A DNA stretch of 64,000 nt, taken from Paludibacter propionicigenes WB4 (lineage in GTDB: Bacteria; Bacteroidota; Bacteroidia; Bacteroidales; Paludibacteraceae). The position numbers and the translations under genes are program-made. The stretch covers positions 620,001 to 684,000 of the forward strand of contig NC_014734.1 in assembly GCF_000183135.1 (NCBI RefSeq), written 5' to 3'. Below the pieces are notes generated by a model. That model made no database searches. It saw only the letters and a list, made by a program, of their open reading frames with translations, and had not been told where the DNA came from. Shown here piece after piece: positions 19,669 to 27,886 of the stretch (its first letter is position 1; each line of letters opens with the position of its first letter).

Positions 19669-19699
19669 CAAATTTACGATTTACAATTGAATTATACAA
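19669..19699 (-). promoter_or_regulatory. Promoter of the AddB-like gene
   Basis: On the minus strand TTG (19697-19699) is followed after 20 bp by TAAATTTG (19669-19676). The predicted start of transcription falls about 15 nt before the ATG at 19647, which decides the start codon. Confidence 0.65.
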
Positions 19700-19760
19700 T
19701 TTCCGGAAATAGGATGTTGGTGAATTTTTGGGGTGGAGGGATGTTGTCTATTTTCATTAA

Positions 19761-19980
19761 CCCAAGGCGTTGCCCCTTCGGGACGTTGCCATTGGGCTGG
19801 GTTATTTCGGGCTTTCAGCCCTAAGATTTGCAAAGGTATGTTGGCAAGAAAAAACCAATAAACGATTATGATTTAGAAAACCATATAATTGATTTAGCAA
19901 TCTTCTGCATGAGATCTTCAGGCTGAAAGCCTACCATATCTCAGCCCAATGGCAAAGCCATGAAATGGCGACGCCTTGGG
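19761..19980. repeat. Inverted pair of 61-bp REP-like repeats
   Basis: Unit 1 (19761-19821, plus) begins CCCAAGGCGTTGCC and ends GGGCTTTCAGCC. Unit 2 (19920-19980) is the same element on the minus strand. By eye 47 of 60 aligned positions agree without gaps, and the first and last ten bases are conserved. A 98-nt spacer separates them. A short hairpin (GCCCT, loop, AGGGC, 20005-20017) follows. This is most of the 405-nt gap 19648-20052; no gene is seen in it. Confidence 0.8.
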
Positions 19981-20052
19981 GAAATGGATAAACCAATAGC
20001 CTGCGCCCTGAAAGGGCAGTATAGATTATGTTCATTATAGTTTCGATATTTG

Positions 20053-20781
20053 TCAAGATTTTTTAAAAATATCCCATAAAAGATTTGCCAATAAATTCAG
20101 AATAATGGCCACTATTCCACTCATAATCATTGTGGCAAGAGGGTATTTCTTTATATGTTTTTCTATTTGTAGAATTGGAGGTTTCTTTATTTTTTTTAGT
20201 TCTTTTTCCAACACAGATATTACTTTTGCATTAATCTGTTCTTTTTTGAACCTATCTTTACAAGAATCACAGATTATAGGTTTTTCTGTATTGTATAATA
20301 TATTTGTTCTTTCACCATTCATATCAAATAAACATCCTCTCGTATCTCTATGAACAAAATTATAAACTTCATCACTTGATAAGTCACCTGCTAAGTATTT
20401 CAATGCACATATTTCATACAGTTGTTTTGTGATAAAGTTCTCCATAGAAATCTGATCTCTTATTAATATATCGGATATTTCGTATAAAGAAATAATGACA
20501 CAATTGCCACCAACTCTGTGCATGTAAAAATTATCTACTAATCGGTACGGCATTATTGCAACTGCAAAGTCAGAACCACTTGGGCAAGAGATAATACTTC
20601 CTAATTTATTTTTAGTATACTTTAGATCAAAGTAATTATCATCAACATCACTTTCAGGTAAATATTCTCTACAATAAATTTCTGTAACTTCAAATAAATC
20701 TGATTTCCATTTTTTTATTTTATTGAAATTTACGAAACGGTCAACATATCCAAGTTTAATCAATGCAATTTTGTTTTTCAT
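20053..20781 (-). CDS. Unknown protein with His/Cys metal-site pattern and C-terminal membrane anchor
   Basis: I do not recognise the family. The 242-residue product has no signal peptide. A soluble region (1-200) contains His144, Asp146 and Cys150 in HRDTRGCLFDM, and Cys171/Cys174 in ICDSCKDRF, a pattern suited to a structural zinc site. A lysine-rich helix (about 185-212) leads into one hydrophobic segment at about 213-237, ending in a basic tail, so the bulk is probably cytoplasmic and tail-anchored. Codons look more AT-rich than in neighbouring housekeeping genes. It stands alone between a REP-like repeat pair and a terminator, an arrangement common for accessory genes. A stress or defence role is only a guess. 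Confidence 0.7.
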   Translation of the reverse strand: MKNKIALIKLGYVDRFVNFNKIKKWKSDLFEVTEIYCREYLPESDVDDNYFDLKYTKNKLGSIISCPSGSDFAVAIMPYRLVDNFYMHRVGGNCVIISLYEISDILIRDQISMENFITKQLYEICALKYLAGDLSSDEVYNFVHRDTRGCLFDMNGERTNILYNTEKPIICDSCKDRFKKEQINAKVISVLEKELKKIKKPPILQIEKHIKKYPLATMIMSGIVAIILNLLANLLWDIFKKS

Positions 20782-20883
20782 AGATTTACCTAATTTAAAT
20801 TATATTATTTCTTCGCAAACATACTAATAATAAACATCAAATTTTATTTTTTTCTAAATTTTATCCTCCTAAAGTCTAAAAAA

Positions 20884-20909
20884 GTAGAGGCGCACTGCTG
20901 CGCCTCTAC
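20884..20909 (-). terminator. Terminator downstream of the DUF6261 gene
   Basis: A perfect 11-bp GC-rich stem (GTAGAGGCGCA with its complement) closes a 4-nt loop. On the minus strand CTTTTTTAG follows. It insulates the unknown gene at 20053-20781 from its upstream neighbour. Confidence 0.88.
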
Positions 20910-20934
20910 CAATAAACCAATATATTCAAAAGCT

Positions 20935-21672
20935 CTATTTCTCCGGTGTTTCCGGCGTATCATCATCTTTTTTGCGTCCTCGTCGGGCAGCCAATACGTC
21001 TTTATTATATTTGACATAGTAATTTACTTTATCGATAAAATTGGCATAATCGGCTTCGCCGTTTACAATTGCCAGTGCATTGACCTGATTTATGATAGCT
21101 TCGTAAACGTCATCAGTCACAACGCGTGTTGCTCTCACATTGCCACTGATAGCAAGGGCTTCTTCGCTGGCACGGTCGCCAAAACGATTAAGAAAATCTT
21201 CATTCGCAGCATTTTGTTGATCCAACAAGGCACTACCACCAATAATAGCTACATCGTTAGCGTAGATGGTAGTCAGTTTTTTGTTGCGAGTGTTGTAAGC
21301 TTTCGATTTGTCGTCGTAAGGGAGCTTACGTAAGTACCCTGATTGTTTCAAAATACGCTCTACCCGGAAAGCAGCTTCGCGCACGTTGGGGTCAAAGTCA
21401 ATGGTCTTAGACTCTACCAGCAAATCGAAACTCCTGTCGAGCTGATCGCGGTATTTGTCGGCCTGTGTGATGCTTGTTGTAAACACACTGCCCGGATCAA
21501 CTCCCATAGCGGCTTCTTCAGCAGCTATAGCTGTTTCATAGTCGGTAATAAAATTTACAATGCCCAACCTGGCAGCCGATTCAAGCATAATCAACTTGTA
21601 AACATTGTTGTGAAAAAGTGCATGCTCATCGTTGTGAGTAGAATGCAAATCAAATAACAAAATTTTCTTCAT
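20935..21672 (-). CDS. DUF6261 family protein
   Basis: 245-residue protein resembling the Bacteroidetes-specific DUF6261 proteins, which have no assigned function. It begins MKKILLFDLHSTHNDEHALFHNNVY and is mostly predicted helical and soluble, with no signal peptide. The tail is charged (RRGRKKDDDTPETPEK). Related proteins often occur in several copies per genome beside repetitive DNA, and here a 42-bp tandem repeat begins about 80 nt upstream of the start. The terminator at 20884-20909 ends its transcript. Family assignment is from memory of the sequence style. Confidence 0.7.
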   Translation of the reverse strand: MKKILLFDLHSTHNDEHALFHNNVYKLIMLESAARLGIVNFITDYETAIAAEEAAMGVDPGSVFTTSITQADKYRDQLDRSFDLLVESKTIDFDPNVREAAFRVERILKQSGYLRKLPYDDKSKAYNTRNKKLTTIYANDVAIIGGSALLDQQNAANEDFLNRFGDRASEEALAISGNVRATRVVTDDVYEAIINQVNALAIVNGEADYANFIDKVNYYVKYNKDVLAARRGRKKDDDTPETPEK

Positions 21673-21754
21673 AAATAGTCAATTAAAAATGTAATGAATT
21701 ATTTTAATTCAATTCATCCGGTTAGAGATGAAAAGTTCGTTAGGTCAATTTTAT

Positions 21755-21988
21755 TGTGTCCGATGTTTCGGATTTACGCCTCCCGCCGGGTTTAGCTCGT
21801 CCGGTGCTTCGGACGACATGAATCCGTTGGAATTTACCTCATCCGATGTTTCGGACGATATAAATCCGATGGAGTTTGCCTCGTCCGATGGTTCGGATGG
21901 CATAAATCTGATGAGATTTGCCCCGTCCGAAGTTCGGATGGCATGAATCCGGTGGAGTTTGCTTTGTCCGATATTTCGGACGGGTAAA
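21755..21988. repeat. 42-bp tandem repeat (minisatellite) with internal hairpins
   Basis: Five full units start at 21755, 21797, 21839, 21881 and 21923, and a partial one at 21964. Each begins with a GTCCGA-n3-TTCGGAC-like inverted repeat, followed by (G)ATGAATCCGnTGGAGTTTGCC-like sequence. The fourth full-length hairpin unit (21923) has lost one base (41 bp), which breaks any reading frame through the array. It occupies much of the 550-nt gap 21673-22222, in which I see no convincing gene. Confidence 0.9.
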
Positions 21989-22158
21989 TAGATGCCCAAT
22001 AGGACGTTTCCGAAGCCAAGATTCACATTGTGAGAGCAAAAATAAATTAAAAAAAATAATTATCCTAACGTTTTGTTAGAAAGTTATTGAAATATTTTAG
22101 GATAAAAAGTAGAAATATAGGTTTAATGAGGGTTGTACGTTGTTGACGTTTTTGTAAA

Positions 22159-22189
22159 TTGTAAATCAGACAAAAAAATCGTATTTTTG
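22159..22189 (+). promoter_or_regulatory. Promoter of the DUF554 gene
   Basis: TTG (22159-22161) is followed after 20 bp by TATTTTTG (22182-22189), placing the transcription start about 27 nt before the ATG at 22223. Confidence 0.65.
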
Positions 22190-22222
22190 TCCACCCTCAA
22201 ACATAAAAACTCTAAAACCAAT

Positions 22223-22897
22223 ATGATTGGAACCATCGTTAACACAGCAGCCGTAATAGCAGGAGGAACCATTGGTCTACTGCTGAATAAAAACATGCCC
22301 CAGCGCATTACCGGCATTTATTTTCAGGCGGTAGGTCTGTTTACTCTGGCTATCGGTATTTCTATGGTGGTGAAAATGGATCATATTCTTATCGTGGTTG
22401 GCAGTTTGGCTATAGGTTCGCTGCTTGGCGAATGGCTGAACATCGAAGCCGGAGCAGAGCGCTTGAGCAATTACCTCAAAGCACGCTTTAAAATAGGAAA
22501 CAACAAATTTTCGGAAGGCCTGATTACGGCATTTCTGTTGTTTTGTATCGGTTCCATGACCATACTTGGCACTATTCAGGAGGGTACGGGTGGCTCGTCC
22601 GACCTGCTTTATACCAAATCATTGATGGATTTTTTCTCCGCCTTGTTGTTGGCTTCCGCATTTGGTGTCGGAGTTGTTGTATCGGCTATTCCTCTATTTA
22701 TTTTTCAGGCGCTACTTACCTTGCTGGCCATGTATGCCGGTTCGTTTTTTACGCCAACAATCATTCTGGGCTTAACCAGTGTGGGCGGCATTCTCCTTAT
22801 CGGATTGGGTATCAATATTCTCGAAATCAAAAAACTTCGAATCATGAATATGCTTCCTGCGTTGATAGTGGTGGCTGTGCTGCTTTGGTTATTTTAG
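22223..22897 (+). CDS. DUF554 family integral membrane protein
   Basis: 224-residue membrane protein from the ATG at 22223. An upstream in-frame extension overlaps the promoter and is rejected. The N-terminus MIGTIVNTAAVIAGGTIGLLL and the internal GSMTILGTIQEG are typical of the DUF554 (YdfK-like) family. About seven hydrophobic segments are visible. Members are described as possible transporters, but no substrate is established. The M48 peptidase follows 53 nt downstream and may be co-transcribed. Confidence 0.85.
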   Translation: MIGTIVNTAAVIAGGTIGLLLNKNMPQRITGIYFQAVGLFTLAIGISMVVKMDHILIVVGSLAIGSLLGEWLNIEAGAERLSNYLKARFKIGNNKFSEGLITAFLLFCIGSMTILGTIQEGTGGSSDLLYTKSLMDFFSALLLASAFGVGVVVSAIPLFIFQALLTLLAMYAGSFFTPTIILGLTSVGGILLIGLGINILEIKKLRIMNMLPALIVVAVLLWLF

Positions 22898-22950
22898 TAT
22901 TATTAGATAAAACTACATTCAATTCTAATTTATTTAAATTCTAGCTGATA

Positions 22951-24258
22951 ATGAAAAGAGTATTATATTTTATGCTGATTATATTGATGTCTCAAAACAT
23001 TCATTCTCAAATTTATATTCCTATTGATACCGCCAATTTACCTGTTCGAACCGAAGCTGCCAGAATTTACAGAGAAAATGCAAAGCAATTTTATAATTCA
23101 ATAAAGGATGATTATCAAGGAACCGAACGTTCGTATATAAAAAAGAAATATGAATTGCTGGATAAAGATTTTGTAGAGGATATTCAAAAAGGTGAGTATT
23201 TATTTAATACTCCATTCAACAAGAAGCTGGATGAAATTGTGCAAAATATTATAACTGCAAATCCAATACTTAATCAGGATTTGAAATTTTATATCTCAAA
23301 GTCTGTTTCACTAAATGCTGCCAGTATGGGCAATAAGAATTTTGTATTGAAATTGGGTTCCTTTTATTATTTACAAAATGAATCACAATTAGCTTCGGTA
23401 GTTTCGCACGAAATAGCACATTATATTTTGAAGCACGCCCTAATAGAAATTCAACGACGTTATAAACTTGAAAAAGGTTCGGATTACAAAGATGAAATTT
23501 ATGAAATAAAAAAAGACAACACTAATAGGGGCGAAAAAGCATACAATAAGTTGAAAGGTATTCTCTACGACGGAGGCAAGAGTAGTCGGAAGCAAGAATA
23601 TGAAGCAGATTCGCTAGGTTATATTTTAATTAAGAACACCAATTATAATAAAACGGAATACCTGAATTCGTTGAGATTGATTGAACAATATGATACGATA
23701 CGACCTATTGGATTGAAACTTGAAACATATAAAAAGATATTTAATTTGCCAAGTCAGCCTTTTAAAGAGGAATGGTTAAAAACAGAAGATTTCTCAAATT
23801 ACGATTATTCGAAATATAAAGAAAAATATAATGAAGATTCTATTCGTTCACACCCTGAAACGGAATTAAGAATTGTTGCATTGAAGAGGATTTATCCGGA
23901 GTTGAATAAAGTTGATGCTCCTCAGATTGCTTCTCCTGAATTTAAAGAATTGCAAAACATTGCGAAGCTGGAACAACCAGCCAGTCTTTTATTCCAGGAA
24001 GAATATGGCTTAGGAATCTATTTTTGTTTGTATTGCTTGCAAAATGAGGACAATGTGGATTATAATAAAAAATGGCTGGGAGAATACTTTCAAAAAATAT
24101 ACAATGCAAGAAAGGAATATAAGCTGAACCGATATTTAGAGCGTGTTGATCCGAAAAATCAATCGGAAAGTTATAAGCAATTTTTGAATTTTATGTGGAA
24201 TTTAAATTTGTCCGAGATAAAAGTAATTGCAGATTATTATAATCAAAGAGGCTCTTGA
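22951..24258 (+). CDS. M48-family zinc metallopeptidase, exported
   Basis: 435-residue protein with an N-terminal signal sequence (MKRVLYFMLIILMSQNIHSQ). The catalytic zinc motif HEIAH is at residues 153-157 (SHEIAHYILKH) and the third ligand is probably Glu216 in QEYEADSLGY. Together these identify an M48 (BepA/HtpX-like) peptidase; without membrane helices it should be periplasmic. BepA-type members act in outer-membrane protein quality control, but the long C-terminal region (250-435) is not obviously a TPR domain, so the role is open. The stop codon is buried in a terminator hairpin. Confidence 0.9.
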   Translation: MKRVLYFMLIILMSQNIHSQIYIPIDTANLPVRTEAARIYRENAKQFYNSIKDDYQGTERSYIKKKYELLDKDFVEDIQKGEYLFNTPFNKKLDEIVQNIITANPILNQDLKFYISKSVSLNAASMGNKNFVLKLGSFYYLQNESQLASVVSHEIAHYILKHALIEIQRRYKLEKGSDYKDEIYEIKKDNTNRGEKAYNKLKGILYDGGKSSRKQEYEADSLGYILIKNTNYNKTEYLNSLRLIEQYDTIRPIGLKLETYKKIFNLPSQPFKEEWLKTEDFSNYDYSKYKEKYNEDSIRSHPETELRIVALKRIYPELNKVDAPQIASPEFKELQNIAKLEQPASLLFQEEYGLGIYFCLYCLQNEDNVDYNKKWLGEYFQKIYNARKEYKLNRYLERVDPKNQSESYKQFLNFMWNLNLSEIKVIADYYNQRGS

Positions 24259-24272
24259 TAAAGAGCCTCTTT
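24245..24272. terminator. Terminator overlapping the M48 peptidase stop codon
   Basis: A perfect 12-bp stem (AAAGAGGCTCTT, 24245-24256, with AAGAGCCTCTTT, 24261-24272) has a GATA loop. The TGA stop (24256-24258) lies at the apex, so the last codons encode the 5' arm. It also serves the convergent gene ending at 24281. Confidence 0.85.
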
Positions 24273-24280
24273 AGTTTATG

Positions 24281-25813
24281 TCAGTAATTCAACTTTTCTA
24301 ATCTGATTTGATTGTATTTATCCTTCTCGTTATATTCTCTAAGCATTATGTATCCTTCTTTTGCTGGCTGTGGATATATTGAGTATTTCTTTTTTGCAGT
24401 AAGTGGAATTTTTTCTTCCGTCAGTTTTCCGTTTATAATTGTGTTTATACCTAATAATAAGTTTGGTGTATTATTGAATAAACTAGCATTGGGATCTTTT
24501 ACTACGTCATAGTAAAAGAAAACGACACCTGTTTGATCTTTTATATATTGTGAGAATAAGAATTCGGCACTGTAATGACTAAGTTCTTTTTTTATAGTAT
24601 TCACTTCGCCCGGAGTGAAATCTGTTTTCATATTAAATAAAACATAATCAGTTGTTTTTGGTAGTCCTGTCCAAAAGGCATCGAATTTATATTTCTCAGT
24701 CAGAATAGAAATAGATCCATCTTTAAAGAAAAAGTACTTAATGGGTCTCAATCGAAAGTTTTTTTCCATTCTCCCTCGTTCATCTACTTCTATTTGATTT
24801 GTAAAATCGCTCCACTGAGTGTACTTTTTTTCGATTTCATTTCCGTTCTCATTCAATACAATTTTATAAAATCCCAAATTTTGGTCAAGTGTAAAATCAG
24901 TCTTTTTATAAGGAGAGTAGTTGCCCGTGATATATAATTTATTATCAATTTCTTTTACTCTGAGGGTATGACTATATTCGCTTCCAACTCTTTCCAAAAC
25001 ATATTTATACTTTTCTTTGCCAGATTGAAGATCTAAAGCAACAATGGCATATTCATTAATATTCATTACACCTCCAAAATCTCCTTTGGTCCAGTTGGAG
25101 ATGGCCACATAGATTGTATTTTTATTTACGTGTAAAAAATTGAAAGAATTATATTGCTTTTCAGTACCATTGGGGTTGTATTCATATTTCCATAAGAGTT
25201 CTTTCTTTTCATTAAAGAGTTGAACATCTTTTTCCAGGTAACTCTTTTTATTATTGTCTTCTGTAATAAAAAAGCCTTTAAAAATGCCATTATTAAATCC
25301 TCTTACATAATTTCTTGTTTCAAGTCCTTTGTATTCTTTTTTCATTTGATCATAATCAGAAATAAATTCAGTAAACTGATTATTCTCATATTTAAATTCG
25401 GCTGACACTGTATTATCTTTCAAAGAAATAGTTTGGAAGGTAGATAATAATAGCTTCGAAATACCGGTAAAGCTGTTTCTGTAATAGTAAATTTTATTCA
25501 TAATTACATAATCACCCATCAATGTGCAATCATAATATCCACTCAAAACATTATTATATTGTTTACTTGTAAATTCTTTATTGGATACCTTGTTGAGATT
25601 TCTGTCTAAAAAAACATATTCCATTGTTTTATTTTGACTGTCTGCGTCTCGTTCATATATGTATAGATAACCATATAAATTCTCATTCGAATCATATAAT
25701 GTGGAGTTGTATACAATTTTCCCATTGGCTAGTTTCGCCAAATCCTGAATCTGACCGCAAGCACATATGGTTACAAATAAACAAGTGATTAATAGTGTTG
25801 TTTTGATTTTCAT
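24281..25813 (-). CDS. Exported protein of unknown function, probable lipoprotein
   Basis: I do not recognise a family. From the ATG at 25813 (MKIKTTLLITCLFVTICACGQ) it has 510 residues with a hydrophobic signal. The ICAC sequence may be a lipobox with Cys19 as the modified residue. The rest alternates short predicted strands with Asn/Asp/Tyr/Lys-rich turns (NLYGYLYIYERD, NTIYVAISNWTKGDFGG, KLYITGNYSPYKK), reminiscent of a propeller-like or WD-like periplasmic protein. A longer in-frame reading to 25912 adds a hydrophobic AT-rich extension and is less likely. It appears monocistronic. Confidence 0.75.
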   Translation of the reverse strand: MKIKTTLLITCLFVTICACGQIQDLAKLANGKIVYNSTLYDSNENLYGYLYIYERDADSQNKTMEYVFLDRNLNKVSNKEFTSKQYNNVLSGYYDCTLMGDYVIMNKIYYYRNSFTGISKLLLSTFQTISLKDNTVSAEFKYENNQFTEFISDYDQMKKEYKGLETRNYVRGFNNGIFKGFFITEDNNKKSYLEKDVQLFNEKKELLWKYEYNPNGTEKQYNSFNFLHVNKNTIYVAISNWTKGDFGGVMNINEYAIVALDLQSGKEKYKYVLERVGSEYSHTLRVKEIDNKLYITGNYSPYKKTDFTLDQNLGFYKIVLNENGNEIEKKYTQWSDFTNQIEVDERGRMEKNFRLRPIKYFFFKDGSISILTEKYKFDAFWTGLPKTTDYVLFNMKTDFTPGEVNTIKKELSHYSAEFLFSQYIKDQTGVVFFYYDVVKDPNASLFNNTPNLLLGINTIINGKLTEEKIPLTAKKKYSIYPQPAKEGYIMLREYNEKDKYNQIRLEKLNY

Positions 25814-26107
25814 AATATCAAATATGTTATTTATAATAGAATTTATAAGTAGTATTCGCTTTAAATTACAAAAATAATAAATAATCACTATTAACACAAT
25901 AAATGCTGTCATTATTTTAAAATTTAAAGTTACTGATTTTCAATATAAGTTTAACAGTTAATCATCTTTTCTCATGAAGCAGTTACTGATTTATCATTAA
26001 ATTAGGACAACTCAGAATAAAAAAATGAAATTTTTCCACTTTCAGGTTTAACTTTTCTGCTATTTCTTTGTTTATTGATTTGTAGTATCAAAAATTCAGG
26101 AATAAAA

Positions 26108-27643
26108 ATGAACAAAAACGAAGTATTCGAGCAGCGCCTTAAAGCGTTGCAAGAGATGGAGGACAATGCAGCGCACCGCCAGCATTTAAAAGGAAAACTT
26201 ACCGCACGTGAACGTATCAATGTGCTTTTTGACGAAGGAACTTTTTTTGAATTCGATGCCTTTGTGTCGCCTTCGCAAACTCCTATGAGCAGTAAACAAT
26301 CAAATTTTGGTGATGGCGTTGTTGTGGGACGCGGACTGGTACAGGGGCGAAGTGTATTTGCTTATGCGCAGGATTTTACGGTTTTAGGCGGCTCGCTGGG
26401 TTATGCACACGGCATGAAAATAGCCAAAGTACAGGAAATGGCGCTCAAACTTGGTGCTCCCATTGTAGGTTTAATGGATTCAGGAGGTGCCCGTATTCAG
26501 GAAGGAGTAAAAAGCTTGTCGGCTTATGCCAGTATTTTCAAGAACAACGTAAAATCTTCGGGCATCATTCCTCAAATCAGTGCTATTCTGGGACCGGCAG
26601 CCGGAGGTGCAGTATATTCACCCGCACTGACCGATTTTATTTTTATGACCAACCAGACATCGTATATGTTTGTTACAGGGCCGGATGTGGTTCGCGAAGT
26701 GCTGAACGAAGAAATTGATATGGAAGGACTTGGTGGTGGAAATGTACACGCTAGCAAAAGCGGTGTTTCTCATTTTGTTTCGGATGATGAAGAACACACT
26801 ATCATGCTGATACGGAAATTACTTTCGTATATCCCGTCCAATAACTACGAAACGCTGCCGGTTTCCAACCTGGTCAGCTCCTATGTATCCAGACAGGAAT
26901 ATCTGGACAAAATTATCCCTGATGACCCCAATCGTCCGTACGATATGAAAGAAATTATCAACATCATTGTTGATAAAGATTCATTTTTTGAAGTCCACGA
27001 AAAATTTGCCCAAAACATTCTTGTAGGATTTGCCCGTCTGAATGGCAAAACGATCGGAATTGTGGCTAACCAACCCAAAGTTATGGCCGGAACACTGGAT
27101 ATCAATGCCAGCATCAAAGGGGCACGTTTCGTCAGGTTTTGCGATGCATTCAATATTCCGCTACTTATACTGGAAGATGTCCCGGGATTTTTGCCGGGAA
27201 TAGAGCAGGAGCACAGCGGCATAATACGCAATGGAGCTAAGCTGCTGTACGCTTTCTGTGAGGCCACTGTTCCCAAAATCACCATTATCACACGCAAAGC
27301 TTACGGTGGAGCATACATTGTAATGAGTAGTAAAAAAACGGGTGGTGACTTTAATTTTGCCTGGCCAACTGCCGAAATAGCGGTAATGGGACCGGCCGGC
27401 GCTATCAAAATCGTGAATAAGCATGAACTCGCCAATGCCGAGAACCGCGCCGAATTAGAAAAAACGTTGGTAGACAAATATAAAAATGAAATAGCCAATC
27501 CGTATAAGGCTGAAGAGTTAGGACTGATAGACGAAGTAATAACTCCTTCGAACACCAGACAGATTTTGATAACATCATTTGATATATTATCGAATAAACA
27601 ATACACGAAACCTGCACGTAAACACGGAAGTATACCTTTGTAA
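26108..27643 (+). CDS. Acyl-CoA carboxylase, carboxyltransferase (beta) subunit
   Basis: 511-residue carboxyltransferase of the propionyl-CoA carboxylase PccB / methylmalonyl-CoA decarboxylase alpha family, which transfers carboxyl between biotin and an acyl-CoA. Key regions are LKGKLTARERI at the N-terminus, the two oxyanion-hole motifs (DSGGARIQEG and RKAYGGAYIVMSS), GPAAGGAVYSPALTDF and the C-terminal GPAGA segment. ATG at 26108 gives the conserved start; upstream codons are not conserved. The biotin carboxylase and biotin carrier genes follow, so it is probably a propionyl- or acetyl-CoA carboxylase. In a fermenting Bacteroidales it may serve the methylmalonyl-CoA/propionate branch. Confidence 0.94.
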   Translation: MNKNEVFEQRLKALQEMEDNAAHRQHLKGKLTARERINVLFDEGTFFEFDAFVSPSQTPMSSKQSNFGDGVVVGRGLVQGRSVFAYAQDFTVLGGSLGYAHGMKIAKVQEMALKLGAPIVGLMDSGGARIQEGVKSLSAYASIFKNNVKSSGIIPQISAILGPAAGGAVYSPALTDFIFMTNQTSYMFVTGPDVVREVLNEEIDMEGLGGGNVHASKSGVSHFVSDDEEHTIMLIRKLLSYIPSNNYETLPVSNLVSSYVSRQEYLDKIIPDDPNRPYDMKEIINIIVDKDSFFEVHEKFAQNILVGFARLNGKTIGIVANQPKVMAGTLDINASIKGARFVRFCDAFNIPLLILEDVPGFLPGIEQEHSGIIRNGAKLLYAFCEATVPKITIITRKAYGGAYIVMSSKKTGGDFNFAWPTAEIAVMGPAGAIKIVNKHELANAENRAELEKTLVDKYKNEIANPYKAEELGLIDEVITPSNTRQILITSFDILSNKQYTKPARKHGSIPL

Positions 27644-27652
27644 ATGGTTATT

Positions 27653-27880
27653 AACTTCGTTGATAATTGCCCTATGGGCGATATTTACACTGCGTGTGTT
27701 ATTAGCTTTGCCAATCATTGGCTAATACCTGTAATTATTGTGAAGTAATATCATCGAAAACAAATATTTCATACAAAGTGAGTAGTGCGACGCAATATCG
27801 CAAATGAAATAAAGAAACTATCGCCGAAGGCAAATATCACGAACGAAGTGAGATAATATCGCCAAAGGCAAATATCAAAA
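27653..27880. repeat. Degenerate repeat patch inside the acyl-CoA carboxylase operon
   Basis: The motif TATCGCCnAAGGCAAATATCACGAACGAAGTGAGATAA recurs: a near-complete copy at about 27820-27857, a partial one at 27858-27877, and weaker ones from 27749 on. An inverted copy (AATATCGCCCATAGGGCAATTATCA on the minus strand) lies at about 27660-27684. An additional stem (ATTAGC...GGCTAAT) is at 27701-27726. The patch fills the 243-nt gap before the biotin carboxylase start. Confidence 0.75.
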
Positions 27881-27886
27881 AAGAAT

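Noticed and set aside
21755-21988. CRISPR array
   Set aside because: Units are contiguous 42-bp tandem repeats without unique spacers, and no cas genes are nearby.
21751-22026. 91-codon minus-strand frame through the 42-bp repeat array
   Set aside because: The repeat gives open frames in several phases, and a 41-bp unit breaks the periodicity. No start signals or conserved ends are seen, so it is treated as a non-coding repeat.
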